Source of the DNA: CADEDV01 sp964596345
GTDB taxonomy: Bacteria; Bacteroidota; Bacteroidia; Chitinophagales; Chitinophagaceae
Reading direction: 5' to 3'
Length of the DNA stretch: 64,000 nt
Assembly: GCA_964596345.1 (NCBI GenBank)
Contig: CAZQSZ010000002.1
Location: forward strand, 186,001 to 250,000
In this document: piece by piece, positions 54,546 through 63,768 of the stretch
Numbering within the stretch: position 1 is the first letter of the stretch
How the letters are laid out: each line of letters opens with the position of its first letter
Program-made: the position numbers and the translations under genes
Notes under the pieces: model-generated
The model's database searches: none
Told to the model about the DNA's origin: nothing
Seen by the model: the letters and a program-made list of their open reading frames with translations, nothing else

Positions 54546-54973
54546 TGCAGGCTGTCTGGTTTATGCTTAAAGATATATTTAAAATCCACCAGCCATTTAC
54601 CCTCCTGTTTGACCACTTTCAGCGAATCTTTTTGGTTCCTGAATGTATTGGAATAATAAATGATACTGGCAGAGTCACTGATTGACCTTGTTTCATGAAT
54701 ATGGATAGAAGCACCCCTGTATTTTGCCTTGTCCTCCGCACTCATTCTTTCTTTATATAATCGTTCCGAAGCTTCAATATCCTGCTGGTTCAGCGAGTCA
54801 TTCACCACAAAGGTTTTGGCCTTACTATAATCGCCATCCAGCGCAGCACGGATAAATTCACGGGCCGCATCAATATCGCTGGAAGGTTGTTCACTGGTTG
54901 GGGTCCTGTCGCTGTCTTTGCAGGAAGCAAAAACTAACAACAGCAGCGTGGCAAAAAGGGTTATTCTTTTCAT
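54542..54973 (-). CDS. DUF4878-like lipoprotein
   Basis: The 143-residue protein has a lipobox Cys at 18 (VFASC) and a compact alpha+beta domain: DAAREFIRAALDGDYSKAK near residue 34, then GKWLVDFKYIFK near the end. This fits the DUF4878/NTF2-like lipoproteins of Bacteroidota, which are uncharacterised. It is the first gene of the unit with crcB, ppa and the TauE-like gene, its stop overlapping the crcB start. It resembles the lipoprotein at 55064 in layout. Confidence 0.8.
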   Translation of the reverse strand: MKRITLFATLLLLVFASCKDSDRTPTSEQPSSDIDAAREFIRAALDGDYSKAKTFVVNDSLNQQDIEASERLYKERMSAEDKAKYRGASIHIHETRSISDSASIIYYSNTFRNQKDSLKVVKQEGKWLVDFKYIFKHKPDSLQ

Positions 54974-55014
54974 AGTTGCAAATTACGAAAGTTTGCTGCT
55001 TGTACTGTGCAGAA

Positions 55015-55046
55015 ATAATAAAGCCCCTGGAGAGGGGCTTTATTCG
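55015..55046. terminator. Terminator after the DUF4878 lipoprotein gene
   Basis: AATAAAGCCCCT (55017-55028) pairs perfectly with AGGGGCTTTATT (55033-55044) around GGAG. It lies between the minus-strand genes 55064-55648 and 54542-54973. Confidence 0.82.
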
Positions 55047-55063
55047 TATTCATTCAGGAATAA

Positions 55064-55648
55064 TTATTCCTGTTTCAATTTTTCAAGAGCTTTCATGGCT
55101 TCCTGAGTTTTGGGATCTTTCATGAGGCTGTCAACAGACTGCATACTTTTTTGTATGTCTTCAGCGCTTACGTTCACGTCTTCACCCGATTCATTCATGC
55201 CATCCACGCCACCATCCTGGCCGGCTTTATCTTTACCCATTTTCATCAGGGTGGCCATGCTGAAATCAACTTTCCAGGCACCATCTTCTTTCTTTAACGG
55301 GAAGTCAATACTTTCTTTTTCTTTTTTGCTTTTAAAAGGTACCAATGCAGTTTCACCATTGATTTTGGCTTCACCGATCTCTACATCTTTGAAGTCTGCA
55401 GTGGGATCTTCTTCTTCGGCTTTAGCGTCATCTTTCATTTTATCAATAGCTTTCTTCATAATATCCAAGGTAGCTTTACTGTCTTTGGTAGCCAGTTTGG
55501 CAGCGCCATCAATATCTTTTTCGGAAAGTCTTTTCATGAATTCTACCAGTACGGCTTTGGGATCCGAGCCGGCTCCTTTGTTATTACAGCTTACGAACAA
55601 CAGGGCTGCACCTGCAAAGAGAAACAGCGATTGCATAATTTTTTTCAT
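55064..55648 (-). CDS. DUF4878-type lipoprotein
   Basis: The 194-residue protein has a lipobox Cys at 21 (LFVSC). A DUF4878/NTF2-like domain covers about 30-130, with VLVEFMKRLSEKDIDGAAKLA and a closing DGAWKVDFSM. A Gly/Asp/Asn-rich link and a C-terminal helical tail (about 155-194, MQSVDSLMKDPKTQEAMKALEKL) follow. The domain is common in Bacteroidota lipoproteins without known function. It is 61 bp downstream of the YiiX-like gene and ends at a terminator, so it may be the last gene of the phoH unit. Confidence 0.85.
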   Translation of the reverse strand: MKKIMQSLFLFAGAALLFVSCNNKGAGSDPKAVLVEFMKRLSEKDIDGAAKLATKDSKATLDIMKKAIDKMKDDAKAEEEDPTADFKDVEIGEAKINGETALVPFKSKKEKESIDFPLKKEDGAWKVDFSMATLMKMGKDKAGQDGGVDGMNESGEDVNVSAEDIQKSMQSVDSLMKDPKTQEAMKALEKLKQE

Positions 55649-55709
55649 ATAAGTGGTTTTGAGTGCGACAAATGTAGTCTTTCCCCTTCAATATCAAAAG
55701 TAAGTGGGT

Positions 55710-56357
55710 TTAAAAGTCAACTCTTTTTATCAACCTGCTTTTTTTATACAGGAACAGGTCGTCCGGGGATATCCCAAAGGGCCATTCCCTGGCTTTAATG
55801 GACTCAGTCAATTCCCCTGACATAGCTTTATCCAGGCTTTTAAAAACAAATTCGGAGCAGTACATCGTCTCATCGGAGAGGAAATTGAAATACATGTCAA
55901 ATTTCAACCCCGCCCGGTAAAATTGCTGTACAACAGCCGAGAGAGAATCGTTTTCTGCGGTGGCCAGTTCATACCGGTACACAGCAAAACGATCAGCTTC
56001 TTCGGGCACCAAAAAACTGTCAATAGGGTCACGTCTGAGTTTTTGACTGGGGTTATAACTGCCGCCGATGGCATGATACACAAAGACATTATTATTCTCT
56101 ATTAATACTATACCGCAATGCGAAAAGGACGTATCAACCCGGTTCATGCTCCTGGCGGCTTTGCTCACCTCATCCGTTCCGTTGCGGAATATAAGATCGC
56201 CATTTTGGATCAGTGATTTTGCGCTGTCAATTCGTTGGTAATAGCCGGCACGATCCGTTTTGTATTTGGGAACAGGAGTGGTAGTACAGCTTACCCCAAA
56301 AAACAAGAGGCAGCCGGTAAGCCACCTCTTTATCCCATTCAATAATTGGAATTTCAT
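55710..56357 (-). CDS. YiiX/YebB-like NlpC/P60-superfamily lipoprotein hydrolase
   Basis: The 215-residue protein has a lipobox Cys at 24 (FGVSC). A permuted papain-like domain follows. Its core has the family start LIQNGDLIFR near 49, the catalytic His80 in SFSHCGIVLIE, and the catalytic Cys167 in TMYCSEFVFKSL. Such YiiX-like proteins are predicted amidases or peptidases acting on lipids or peptidoglycan peptides. The gene starts 3 bp after phoH and was probably acquired as part of that operon by gene order, or simply co-transcribed. The substrate is unknown. Confidence 0.9.
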   Translation of the reverse strand: MKFQLLNGIKRWLTGCLLFFGVSCTTTPVPKYKTDRAGYYQRIDSAKSLIQNGDLIFRNGTDEVSKAARSMNRVDTSFSHCGIVLIENNNVFVYHAIGGSYNPSQKLRRDPIDSFLVPEEADRFAVYRYELATAENDSLSAVVQQFYRAGLKFDMYFNFLSDETMYCSEFVFKSLDKAMSGELTESIKAREWPFGISPDDLFLYKKSRLIKRVDF

Positions 56358-56360
56358 TGT

Positions 56361-57329
56361 TTAGCCGTTGTCGTAATCTTTCTTTTCCTTATCATAAGCC
56401 CGGATGATGGCTTTTACCAGGCGGTGACGCACCACATCTTCCTCATCCAGTTCGATATGCCCGATACCATCCACGTTTTTCAGGATACGGACAGCAGTAC
56501 TCAAACCACTTTTCTGGTTGCGGGGAAGATCCACCTGGGTCACATCACCGGTAATGATCGCTTTGGCATTAGCACCAATGCGGGTGAGAAACATTTTTAA
56601 TTGCAGGTCGGTGGCATTCTGCGCTTCATCCAGCAGGATAAATGCATTATCCAGCGTTCGGCCACGCATATAAGCAAGCGGGGCGATCTCAATGGTCCGG
56701 GTACTCATATAATATCCCAGCTTATCGGCAGGTATCATATCATCCAGTGCATCATACAAAGGACGCAGGTAGGGATCGATCTTTTCTTTCAGGTCACCGG
56801 GCAGAAAGCCAAGGCTTTCACCAGCTTCCACAGCAGGTCTTGTTAAGACGATCTTCTTGACCTGCTTGTTCTTTAGTGCTCTCACGGCTAATGCAACGGC
56901 GGTGTAGGTTTTACCGGTACCGGCTGGCCCGATAGCAAAAATGATATCATTCTTCTCGGCCATCTGCACCATTTTTTTCTGGTTGGCAGTGCGGGCCCTG
57001 ACGGATTTCCCGTTGGGTCCGAATACAAGGACCTCGTTGGGGTTCCGTTCTTTGAAGTTGTCAATGGCCTCTGCATCATCCCCGCCCAGTATCTGTTCAA
57101 AATAATTCTCACTCATGTGCCCGTTCCTTTCCAGGTAGGTAACGATGAGGGAAATCTTTTCCCGGGCAGAATCCACTTGTTCAGGTGCTCCGCTCAGTTT
57201 GAGCTGGGTGCCGCGGGAGAGAATCTTTAACAGGGGGAATTTCTTTTTCAGGATGTCTAACTTGCCATTGTTTACGCCGAAGAACTCAATAGGGTTGACG
57301 GTTTCAAGGTTGATGATAGTGTCTGTCAA
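56361..57329 (-). CDS. PhoH-family ATPase
   Basis: The 322-residue protein has an N-terminal KH-like segment (about 1-75). Its ATPase core has Walker A GPAGTGKT at 134-141, Walker B FILLDEAQNA near 235, and the GRTLDNAF block just before it. TGDVTQVDLPRNQKSGL is the family signature near 265. PhoH-like proteins are cytosolic NTPases tied to RNA metabolism and, with YbeY, to 16S rRNA maturation. The frame begins with TTG at 57327-57329, followed directly by the family N terminus. The YiiX-like gene follows after 3 bp. Confidence 0.94.
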   Translation of the reverse strand: MTDTIINLETVNPIEFFGVNNGKLDILKKKFPLLKILSRGTQLKLSGAPEQVDSAREKISLIVTYLERNGHMSENYFEQILGGDDAEAIDNFKERNPNEVLVFGPNGKSVRARTANQKKMVQMAEKNDIIFAIGPAGTGKTYTAVALAVRALKNKQVKKIVLTRPAVEAGESLGFLPGDLKEKIDPYLRPLYDALDDMIPADKLGYYMSTRTIEIAPLAYMRGRTLDNAFILLDEAQNATDLQLKMFLTRIGANAKAIITGDVTQVDLPRNQKSGLSTAVRILKNVDGIGHIELDEEDVVRHRLVKAIIRAYDKEKKDYDNG

Positions 57330-57627
57330 TGCACTTCAATTTTATTGGTTCAGTTTCCTGGTCATGGTGAGCAGCGCTGAACCATGTTTCACAAAGCCGG
57401 CGAAGGGTGGTGCCGGATTAATTTGCGTCTTCTGGCTGTTCGCAGAAGCTTACCCTTCGGTTTCAATATTACTCAGCAATATTGTTACTACCTAAAGTTA
57501 CTTATTCACAGATGTGAACAGAAAAGAACCAGGTCATGTTTTAGTTAATGTTTTTTCCCTTAGCGGGGTTGGTTGCCAGTGGCAACCTTTCAACTGTTAA
57601 AAGAAGATTGTTTTATAACTTTAAAAC
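57330..57627. other. Promoter gap between phoH and hemerythrin genes
   Basis: The 298 bp serve two divergent genes. A perfect DnaA-box-like TTATTCACA lies at 57502-57510, part of the short inverted repeat TTCACA/TGTGAA. A short hairpin GGTTGCCAGTGGCAACC lies near 57569-57585. No gene or RNA family was recognised. Confidence 0.45.
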
Positions 57628-58107
57628 ATGGAAGAAAAAAAACCGATCAAACGCAGCGAACAATTAGCCCCGCTCAGCCGGGAACATCATGATGGTTTGT
57701 TGTATGCCTGGAAAATAAGACAGGGTTTGCAAAACGGAGCCTCTGTCAATACGATGCGGGAATACAGCATCTGGTTCTGGAAGCACCATATCAAACCTCA
57801 TTTTTACCAGGAAGAAAAAATTCTGATCCCTTATATGCCGGCTGATCACCCGCTGGCCCAGCAATTGAAAAACGAACATGCTCATATCCGTGAATTGATA
57901 TTATCACTTGACCAGGAAGCCGATAAAAGAACGTTTACCATTCTTTGTGATCTGCTGGATGCGCATATCCGTTTTGAAGAACGGCAATTATTCAATTACC
58001 TGGAGCAAACATTAACGGCGGAACAATTAAATACTATTCACACAGAACTGGAGGATCACCCGGTAAGTGACGGAGAGTGGAAGGAAGAATTTTGGGTGAA
58101 GAAATAA
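57628..58107 (+). CDS. Hemerythrin HHE domain protein
   Basis: The 159-residue protein is a single four-helix hemerythrin-like domain. Iron-ligand candidates are His in SREHHDGLLYAW near 20, His and Glu in WKHHIKPHFYQEEKILIP near 50-60, His in NEHAHIRELI near 84, and His and Glu in DAHIRFEERQLF near 112-117. Such proteins bind a di-iron centre that senses or carries oxygen or nitric oxide, or handles iron. It is a lone gene with no attached signalling domain, so its role is unspecified. Confidence 0.92.
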   Translation: MEEKKPIKRSEQLAPLSREHHDGLLYAWKIRQGLQNGASVNTMREYSIWFWKHHIKPHFYQEEKILIPYMPADHPLAQQLKNEHAHIRELILSLDQEADKRTFTILCDLLDAHIRFEERQLFNYLEQTLTAEQLNTIHTELEDHPVSDGEWKEEFWVKK

Positions 58108-58118
58108 CGTAATCTATA

Positions 58119-60611
58119 TCACCACCGTGCCACAATCTTAAAGTTCACCAGTCTTGGTGTGAGCCTGTTGGGCATGGTGTAAACGGTATTGGAGAAATCT
58201 TTTACCAGTAAATAAGAAATGGTATTGGGCCTGTCGATGAGGTTAAATATTTCCAGGCTGGCCCAGATACTTTCAAAACTTCTGAAGGGGCTATGACTGC
58301 GCCGTTTACTTCGGTCGCTGTCGAGTAATAAAGCACTGAAGCCTATATCCACCCTGATATAAGGTGGTATCTCTAAACCGTTCCTGTATTTTACACTGTT
58401 TGGAATATTATAAGGAAGATTGGTGCCATACAACCAGTTCAGGTACATTTTAAAATTCTTATTCGTGGCCAGGTAATCCTGGAAAAACATCCCAAAAGTG
58501 ATGAGCCGGTCAGTGGGACGGCGTACCCAGCCCTTTTCTTTGGTTACACTATCAATAGGCTCGTTCAAATCATTAAGGGTATAATCCTTGTATGTATCTC
58601 CTTCAATATCTTCTTTGCTGCGCATAAAACCGAGACTGATCCAGCTCTCGGCATCTTTTACCAGCTCACCAAACAAACGCATTTCAATACCGGCAGCATA
58701 GGCTTTGGCTACGTTCTCTCCAAAATAGCGGATGCGGACATTGTCAATATCATAAGGCACCACATCGGTCATATGTTTATAATAAAGCTCGGTTGTTAAC
58801 CGCATCGGTTTGCCCGCAAGCCCCGGGAAATTATAATCAAAACCGGCAACACCCTGTATACTTTTTTGTGCTTTCAGTTTTGTATTTACCGAACCGTCAT
58901 ATCTTCTTAATTCCCGGTAGAAAGGCGGCTGGTTATACATACCGGCCGATGCACGGAACACAATATCTTTTTTGCCGTTGGGTTTCCAGCTGACACCGAC
59001 CCGTGGACTGATCAGTAATTCCTGGTTCAATGAATTATAATTGAAACGTACACCAGCTGTTACCGTAGTATTATGCGATGAATCTCCCAGCAGTATATTA
59101 TCTTGGATATAGCCGGAAAATTTATTGATATCAAGATCAGTAATTGATTTAATGACTTTGTTCAATTGCAGCATATTGGGCTGGTATGGTAGCGAGTAAC
59201 CCGCTGAATCCTGGTATTCCCATTCATTCAGTTTATCGGCAATAGCTGTTTTATCAAAACTCAATCCCCATTGCCAGGCATGCTGCCCCTGGTCATAATT
59301 TCCTTTATGCGCCAGGTTCCAGTTTTCTACATTCAACGTATTGCGGGCAAAATTCTGGTACACACCGGCACCGAGTGGGTTGATGATAAGCCCGTAGGTA
59401 GGCTGACTTTTATCAAAATCCCTTTCGCCAAATAAATAGGCCCCGGTGATATCTATATTTTCTCTTTCATCATTCTCAAAACGGCTGGCCATCCATTTCA
59501 ATTTCAATTTCCGGCTGACCTGGTTCGTGAGTGAGAAACCCAGCATGTTGGTACTGTACTCATCTTTTTCCTGGCCGTCAAAGAATATATCAACCCCCAG
59601 GTTGACACTCAGGAAAGGGGAGAAGACAGAAGAGGTGAGCTGGCTGAATTCCGGAACCAGCGAGAATTTTGTTTTTGAAATATTCCCTAAGAACTCAGCC
59701 TGCCATTTGGAGCTGAACTGGTAATTGATCAATGCCTGGAAATCGGAAGAAGAGGGGACATAGTTGCCGGTTGTTTCCTGCCGGCTCAATAAATTCTTAT
59801 TACTCCTGTTGCGGGCACCAAGCAGGTAACTGAATTTATTATTCTTGCTGATTCCTTCCAGTTGCACTCCCTGTTCCAGTATGCCCACATAGGCAGAACC
59901 ACCAAAGCGTTTTGGTTTTTTGTATTGTATATCCAGCACACTGCTCATCTTATCGCCATACTTTGCCTGGAAACCGCCATTGTAGAAATTGATATTCCGT
60001 ACCATTTCAGGATTAATAAAACTTAATCCTTCCTGCTGACCATTTCTTACGAGATAAGGCCGGAAGACTTCAAAATCATTTACGTAGATCAGGTTCTCAT
60101 CATAGCTGCCGCCACGAACAGAGTATTGTGAGGTTAACTCATTATTAGAACCAACAAAGATTTTAATCAGGCTTTCCACCCCGGTAATGGCGGAGGGAAG
60201 ATTGATGACCGTTTTGGGATTGGGGCGGATCAAACCGGTTTCTCTCCGGTCCCGCTGATCAGTGATCACCACTTCCTGTAACACGTTCTCGCCTTTTTCA
60301 AGGCGTATACTAATTTTTTCTTCTTCATTTTCGTTCAGCAGGAAATTCTTTTGTTCTGTTTTTCTTCCGGTATAAGAAAATACGATGGCGAATGCTTTTT
60401 CGGCCGGAACTTCCAGGCGGAAATAGCCCGAGTCGTTGGTGATGATACCTGTTTGCCTGCCTAAAATAATGACCGAAACACCGGGTAAAGGATTTTCATT
60501 GTCATCTACAATTTTGCCGGAAACATAAGCAGTTTTTTTCTGGGAGAAAGCGAGGGTGCTAAGGAGAATGCAAACAACAGTCAGCAATATTTGGCGGCTT
60601 ACTATTTTCAT
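58119..60611 (-). CDS. TonB-dependent receptor with carboxypeptidase-like domain
   Basis: The 830-residue protein has a signal peptide (about 1-23, STLAFSQ), a carboxypeptidase-like regulatory domain (about 27-110, VSGKIVDDNENPLPGVSVII), a plug domain (about 115-235, with LTSQYSVRGGSYDENLIYVND) and a TonB-receptor barrel ending in KIVARW. No SusD gene is next to it. The 46-bp gap to the LuxR-type regulator upstream on the same strand suggests it may be co-transcribed with that regulator. The cargo is unknown. Confidence 0.93.
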   Translation of the reverse strand: MKIVSRQILLTVVCILLSTLAFSQKKTAYVSGKIVDDNENPLPGVSVIILGRQTGIITNDSGYFRLEVPAEKAFAIVFSYTGRKTEQKNFLLNENEEEKISIRLEKGENVLQEVVITDQRDRRETGLIRPNPKTVINLPSAITGVESLIKIFVGSNNELTSQYSVRGGSYDENLIYVNDFEVFRPYLVRNGQQEGLSFINPEMVRNINFYNGGFQAKYGDKMSSVLDIQYKKPKRFGGSAYVGILEQGVQLEGISKNNKFSYLLGARNRSNKNLLSRQETTGNYVPSSSDFQALINYQFSSKWQAEFLGNISKTKFSLVPEFSQLTSSVFSPFLSVNLGVDIFFDGQEKDEYSTNMLGFSLTNQVSRKLKLKWMASRFENDERENIDITGAYLFGERDFDKSQPTYGLIINPLGAGVYQNFARNTLNVENWNLAHKGNYDQGQHAWQWGLSFDKTAIADKLNEWEYQDSAGYSLPYQPNMLQLNKVIKSITDLDINKFSGYIQDNILLGDSSHNTTVTAGVRFNYNSLNQELLISPRVGVSWKPNGKKDIVFRASAGMYNQPPFYRELRRYDGSVNTKLKAQKSIQGVAGFDYNFPGLAGKPMRLTTELYYKHMTDVVPYDIDNVRIRYFGENVAKAYAAGIEMRLFGELVKDAESWISLGFMRSKEDIEGDTYKDYTLNDLNEPIDSVTKEKGWVRRPTDRLITFGMFFQDYLATNKNFKMYLNWLYGTNLPYNIPNSVKYRNGLEIPPYIRVDIGFSALLLDSDRSKRRSHSPFRSFESIWASLEIFNLIDRPNTISYLLVKDFSNTVYTMPNRLTPRLVNFKIVARW

Positions 60612-60657
60612 AAGAGATATGCGAACAAGATACGAATTGTTTTGGCTGTGAAATAGG

Positions 60658-63558
60658 TCAGCTTGCTTTATTATTGAAATTGATCAGGTAATCAAACAGG
60701 TTTGTTTCTGAAGGTATCCCCAGTTTTTTTCGCAGCCGGTAGCGGCCGATCTCCACGCCTCTCACGGAAATTCCCATCAGCTGGGCAATCTCTTTGGTCG
60801 TGAGATTCATCCGTAAGTAAGCACATAGTTTTAATTCGTTGGGCGTTATAGTTGAATGTTTTTCTTTTAACCCTACCACAAAATCAGAATGCACTTTATC
60901 AAAGTGCTGGGCAAAATGTTCCCAGTCCTTGTCCATTTTATCATCTTCACTTAATACTTTGACCAGCTTTTTTAATTCTGAAATAACCTGCGGGTTATCT
61001 GTTCCCTTCATCACCTGCGTTAATTCGCCCCGTATCTTGGAAATAAGTTCTCCCTTTTGTACCAGGTGCATGGCCGAAGTGGCCAGCTCTGAATTTTTAT
61101 AATTGATCTCTGACTGGAGTTTGTCATTACGTAATGCTACCAATTCGCTTTCTGTTTTATTCAACTCCAGCTGGTGCAGGTATTGTTGTTTCTTTTGTTC
61201 TTCTTCGTGTTTCACCTGCTGAAGAATGAATTTCTTATGCTGCCATTTATAAACATAGAAGATAAATGCTAATACAATCAGTAAGTATAAGATATATGCC
61301 CATGCTGCCTGGTACCAGGGAGGCAATACTTTAAAGGAATATATGCTTACCGAAGATTCATTACCCAGGTTATTCCTTGCTTTCACTTCAAAACTATAGG
61401 AGCCGGCTGGAAGGTTATTATACTCCTTTTCTGTTTTCTTTGACCATTCGGTCCAGTTATTATCAAACCCTTTTAAACGATAACTGTATTCCAGGTTATC
61501 TTGTTGCCCAAAAAGGGTAGCCGTAAATTCAAAATGAATGGTGCGCCAGTTGTTGGCAATACTCTTGATACTTTTCTCCCCCTGTACCTGTGTTTCATTT
61601 ACGTTGGCAAAATACCCGCCAAACAGAACACTGTCTTTTTTATTGATGATCCTTACCTGCCTGATCTGCGTTTGAAATACAGGGCTGTTTTTCCTGTACT
61701 TTTCAAAGTTGATATGGAAAAAGCCTTTCTCGCCGCCCACAAAAATATTTTTCCCGTTGAGGGGATAAATGAATTCAAAACCGCTCAGCAATTTATTCGT
61801 CAGTTCTGGGAGGTAGAGCAGCACAGGTGACGGTCCGGAGTAATCAGCCACACCCAGCATTTTCTCATGTACGAACCAGATATTACCAGCCTGGTCTTCT
61901 TTCAGGTACCGAAGACTCTGTTCACCGAATATTTTCTTATAAGTCGCAGAAGGTTCAAAGCGGTCGGTACTCTTGTTGTAAACATAAATTCCTTTTACTG
62001 TTGCAACCAGTACTTCGTTTTTGATTTTGTAAATATGATTATCAAGTGCTGACGGCAATCCTTCTTTATCCGCATACAATTGGGTGCTGTATTGCTGGTT
62101 TGCTTTTTGCGACACTTTATATACACCATGGTAAGGATGAGAAACCCAGATATTATCAGCATTATCAGTGGCAATGAACCGGGAGGATTCAAAAAAATCG
62201 GGAAGGACGGCTCCTTCCTTAAAACTGTTGTTGATATAGTCAAAGAATTTTAACCCCCGGTAATTTCCCGAAACGATCTTTGCCGATGGAGATACATTGG
62301 ACAGGGGTAAAAAATTCCAGTGGCCGGGACTTGTGGATATCGGTGTTGCTTTATCTGCATTGATAATAAATGCACCTTCATGATGTCCCAGCAGCAATTG
62401 GCCGTTGATCTCCGCCAGTCCCCATATCTGGCCTCTCGTGTTACTGACCAGCGAAAAATTACCCTTGCTGAAACTCAGGTCTTCGGTTGGTTGAAGGGGA
62501 GCCAGGAATAAACCGTTAGATGTGCCTGCATATAACTGGTTATTGTGCACAATGGCGGTATACCCGGAGCCATCCTGGGGGTAAGGGCTGATATGCTTTA
62601 CAGCACTGTTATAGGCGATAAAATCTATTCCATTATTAAGACCGAGCCACAGGTTACTTTGTTTGTCGAGAAAAATACTCAGGACATTGTTATTCTGCAG
62701 CCCTTCAGTTTTGGAAAAGGTCTGGATGATCTGCCCTTTAAAATCGGTAATATAAATACCACTGTTATTGGTGGCGAGAGCCACCCATTCTTTGTTAACA
62801 GCAGTGGCAGCATAGATCCTTTCTCTTTCAAAAAATGCTGTATTACTATTGCTGATCTTAGTGATGTTTTTAGCCGATAAGATGAATAAACCGTTTTTAT
62901 GAGTAGTGATGAGGACACTGTCTTTATTGATAGACAGGATGGCGGTCATCATATCATTAGCAGGCAGCTCACTTTTACCAGTGAAGGGTTTCCAGGTATT
63001 ATTTTCAAAAATGAAGAGGCCATTTTTAAGGTCATGTGCATACAGGTATCCATTACAAAGACCCAGGAATGACCATTCGGCCGGTGCATTGAAAGCGGTA
63101 AATGTTCCGTTGCTGTATTTAAAGATCCGGGTGGGGGTCCGGAAATAAATGTCTTTATTGAAGGAAACGATATCCCAGACATCGCCAAACGACCTGTCTT
63201 TTTCAGGTACCAGTTCTTTTAAAGATTTGTACTGGAGCTTACCGTTGGGGCCGGGGCTGAAAAAGCCCAATTCATCCTGCCCGCCGGCATATATATTATT
63301 ATCAAGTCCAATTTCCAGCGACCTGACAATGGTTTTATTGGGCAGGGGATAGGCTTTCCAGAAAGTACCGTCAAAAGTCAGTAGTCCCTCATTATTGGCC
63401 ACATAGATCACCCCGTTTTTATCCTGCCTGAAATCCCAGCTTTGAAGACCGGCGCCATAGGCCTGCTTGGGGTAATTGATCACATCAGGAAGCCCGATTG
63501 TGTTTTGGCTTAAAACAGTAATTGGAAACAAGAAAAGAATAAACAAGAGTTTACTCAT
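60658..63558 (-). CDS. Membrane-anchored propeller/Y_Y_Y/LuxR-type regulator
   Basis: The 966-residue protein has a signal peptide (about 1-17), periplasmic two-component-type propeller repeats (about 30-640, for example SWDFRQDKNGVIYVANNEGL), a Y_Y_Y domain (about 665-745, YSYRLKGFDNNWTEWSKKTE), one membrane helix (about 753-772), a coiled coil (about 775-840) and a LuxR-type helix-turn-helix (about 900-955, LTTKEIAQLMGISVRGVEIGRYRLRKKLG). It has no histidine kinase or receiver domain, so it could bind DNA directly while tethered to the membrane. It is divergent from a SusC gene, with repeated TGATGTAGT sites between, the expected arrangement for a dedicated regulator. Confidence 0.93.
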   Translation of the reverse strand: MSKLLFILFLFPITVLSQNTIGLPDVINYPKQAYGAGLQSWDFRQDKNGVIYVANNEGLLTFDGTFWKAYPLPNKTIVRSLEIGLDNNIYAGGQDELGFFSPGPNGKLQYKSLKELVPEKDRSFGDVWDIVSFNKDIYFRTPTRIFKYSNGTFTAFNAPAEWSFLGLCNGYLYAHDLKNGLFIFENNTWKPFTGKSELPANDMMTAILSINKDSVLITTHKNGLFILSAKNITKISNSNTAFFERERIYAATAVNKEWVALATNNSGIYITDFKGQIIQTFSKTEGLQNNNVLSIFLDKQSNLWLGLNNGIDFIAYNSAVKHISPYPQDGSGYTAIVHNNQLYAGTSNGLFLAPLQPTEDLSFSKGNFSLVSNTRGQIWGLAEINGQLLLGHHEGAFIINADKATPISTSPGHWNFLPLSNVSPSAKIVSGNYRGLKFFDYINNSFKEGAVLPDFFESSRFIATDNADNIWVSHPYHGVYKVSQKANQQYSTQLYADKEGLPSALDNHIYKIKNEVLVATVKGIYVYNKSTDRFEPSATYKKIFGEQSLRYLKEDQAGNIWFVHEKMLGVADYSGPSPVLLYLPELTNKLLSGFEFIYPLNGKNIFVGGEKGFFHINFEKYRKNSPVFQTQIRQVRIINKKDSVLFGGYFANVNETQVQGEKSIKSIANNWRTIHFEFTATLFGQQDNLEYSYRLKGFDNNWTEWSKKTEKEYNNLPAGSYSFEVKARNNLGNESSVSIYSFKVLPPWYQAAWAYILYLLIVLAFIFYVYKWQHKKFILQQVKHEEEQKKQQYLHQLELNKTESELVALRNDKLQSEINYKNSELATSAMHLVQKGELISKIRGELTQVMKGTDNPQVISELKKLVKVLSEDDKMDKDWEHFAQHFDKVHSDFVVGLKEKHSTITPNELKLCAYLRMNLTTKEIAQLMGISVRGVEIGRYRLRKKLGIPSETNLFDYLINFNNKAS

Positions 63559-63599
63559 CCGGCAGGCAGTTTATGTTTGTGAAAGTAAGATATTTTATA

Positions 63600-63672
63600 T
63601 GATGTAGTAATGATGTAGTCGTTTTCATTGTAAATTAATTAGTTATATTTTTTGATGTAGTGTTGATGTGGT
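63600..63672. promoter_or_regulatory. Phased TGATGTAGT repeats, candidate operator
   Basis: TGATGTAGT occurs at 63600-63608, 63611-63619 and 63653-63661, and TGATGTGGT at 63664-63672. Within each pair the repeats start 11 bp apart, and the two pairs start 53 bp apart, close to five helical turns. They lie between the divergent LuxR-type regulator and SusC genes, a place for regulator binding. Confidence 0.75.
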
Positions 63673-63768
63673 TATTTTTATGGTAACTGTAGCATTCAGA
63701 TATATCTTGTTGCTGCTAAAATTTCGGGTATCTATGCCCGGTTTGCTTAACAAAAAAACGACTGCTGT

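Noticed and set aside
54974..55063. Possible fluoride riboswitch upstream of the crcB unit
   Set aside because: The sequence before the operon shows a terminator of the upstream gene but none of the conserved elements of the crcB motif.
55110..55652. Open frame of 180 codons antisense to the DUF4878 lipoprotein
   Set aside because: The sense frame has a lipobox and a known domain; the antisense product is Ser/Phe-rich and unsupported.
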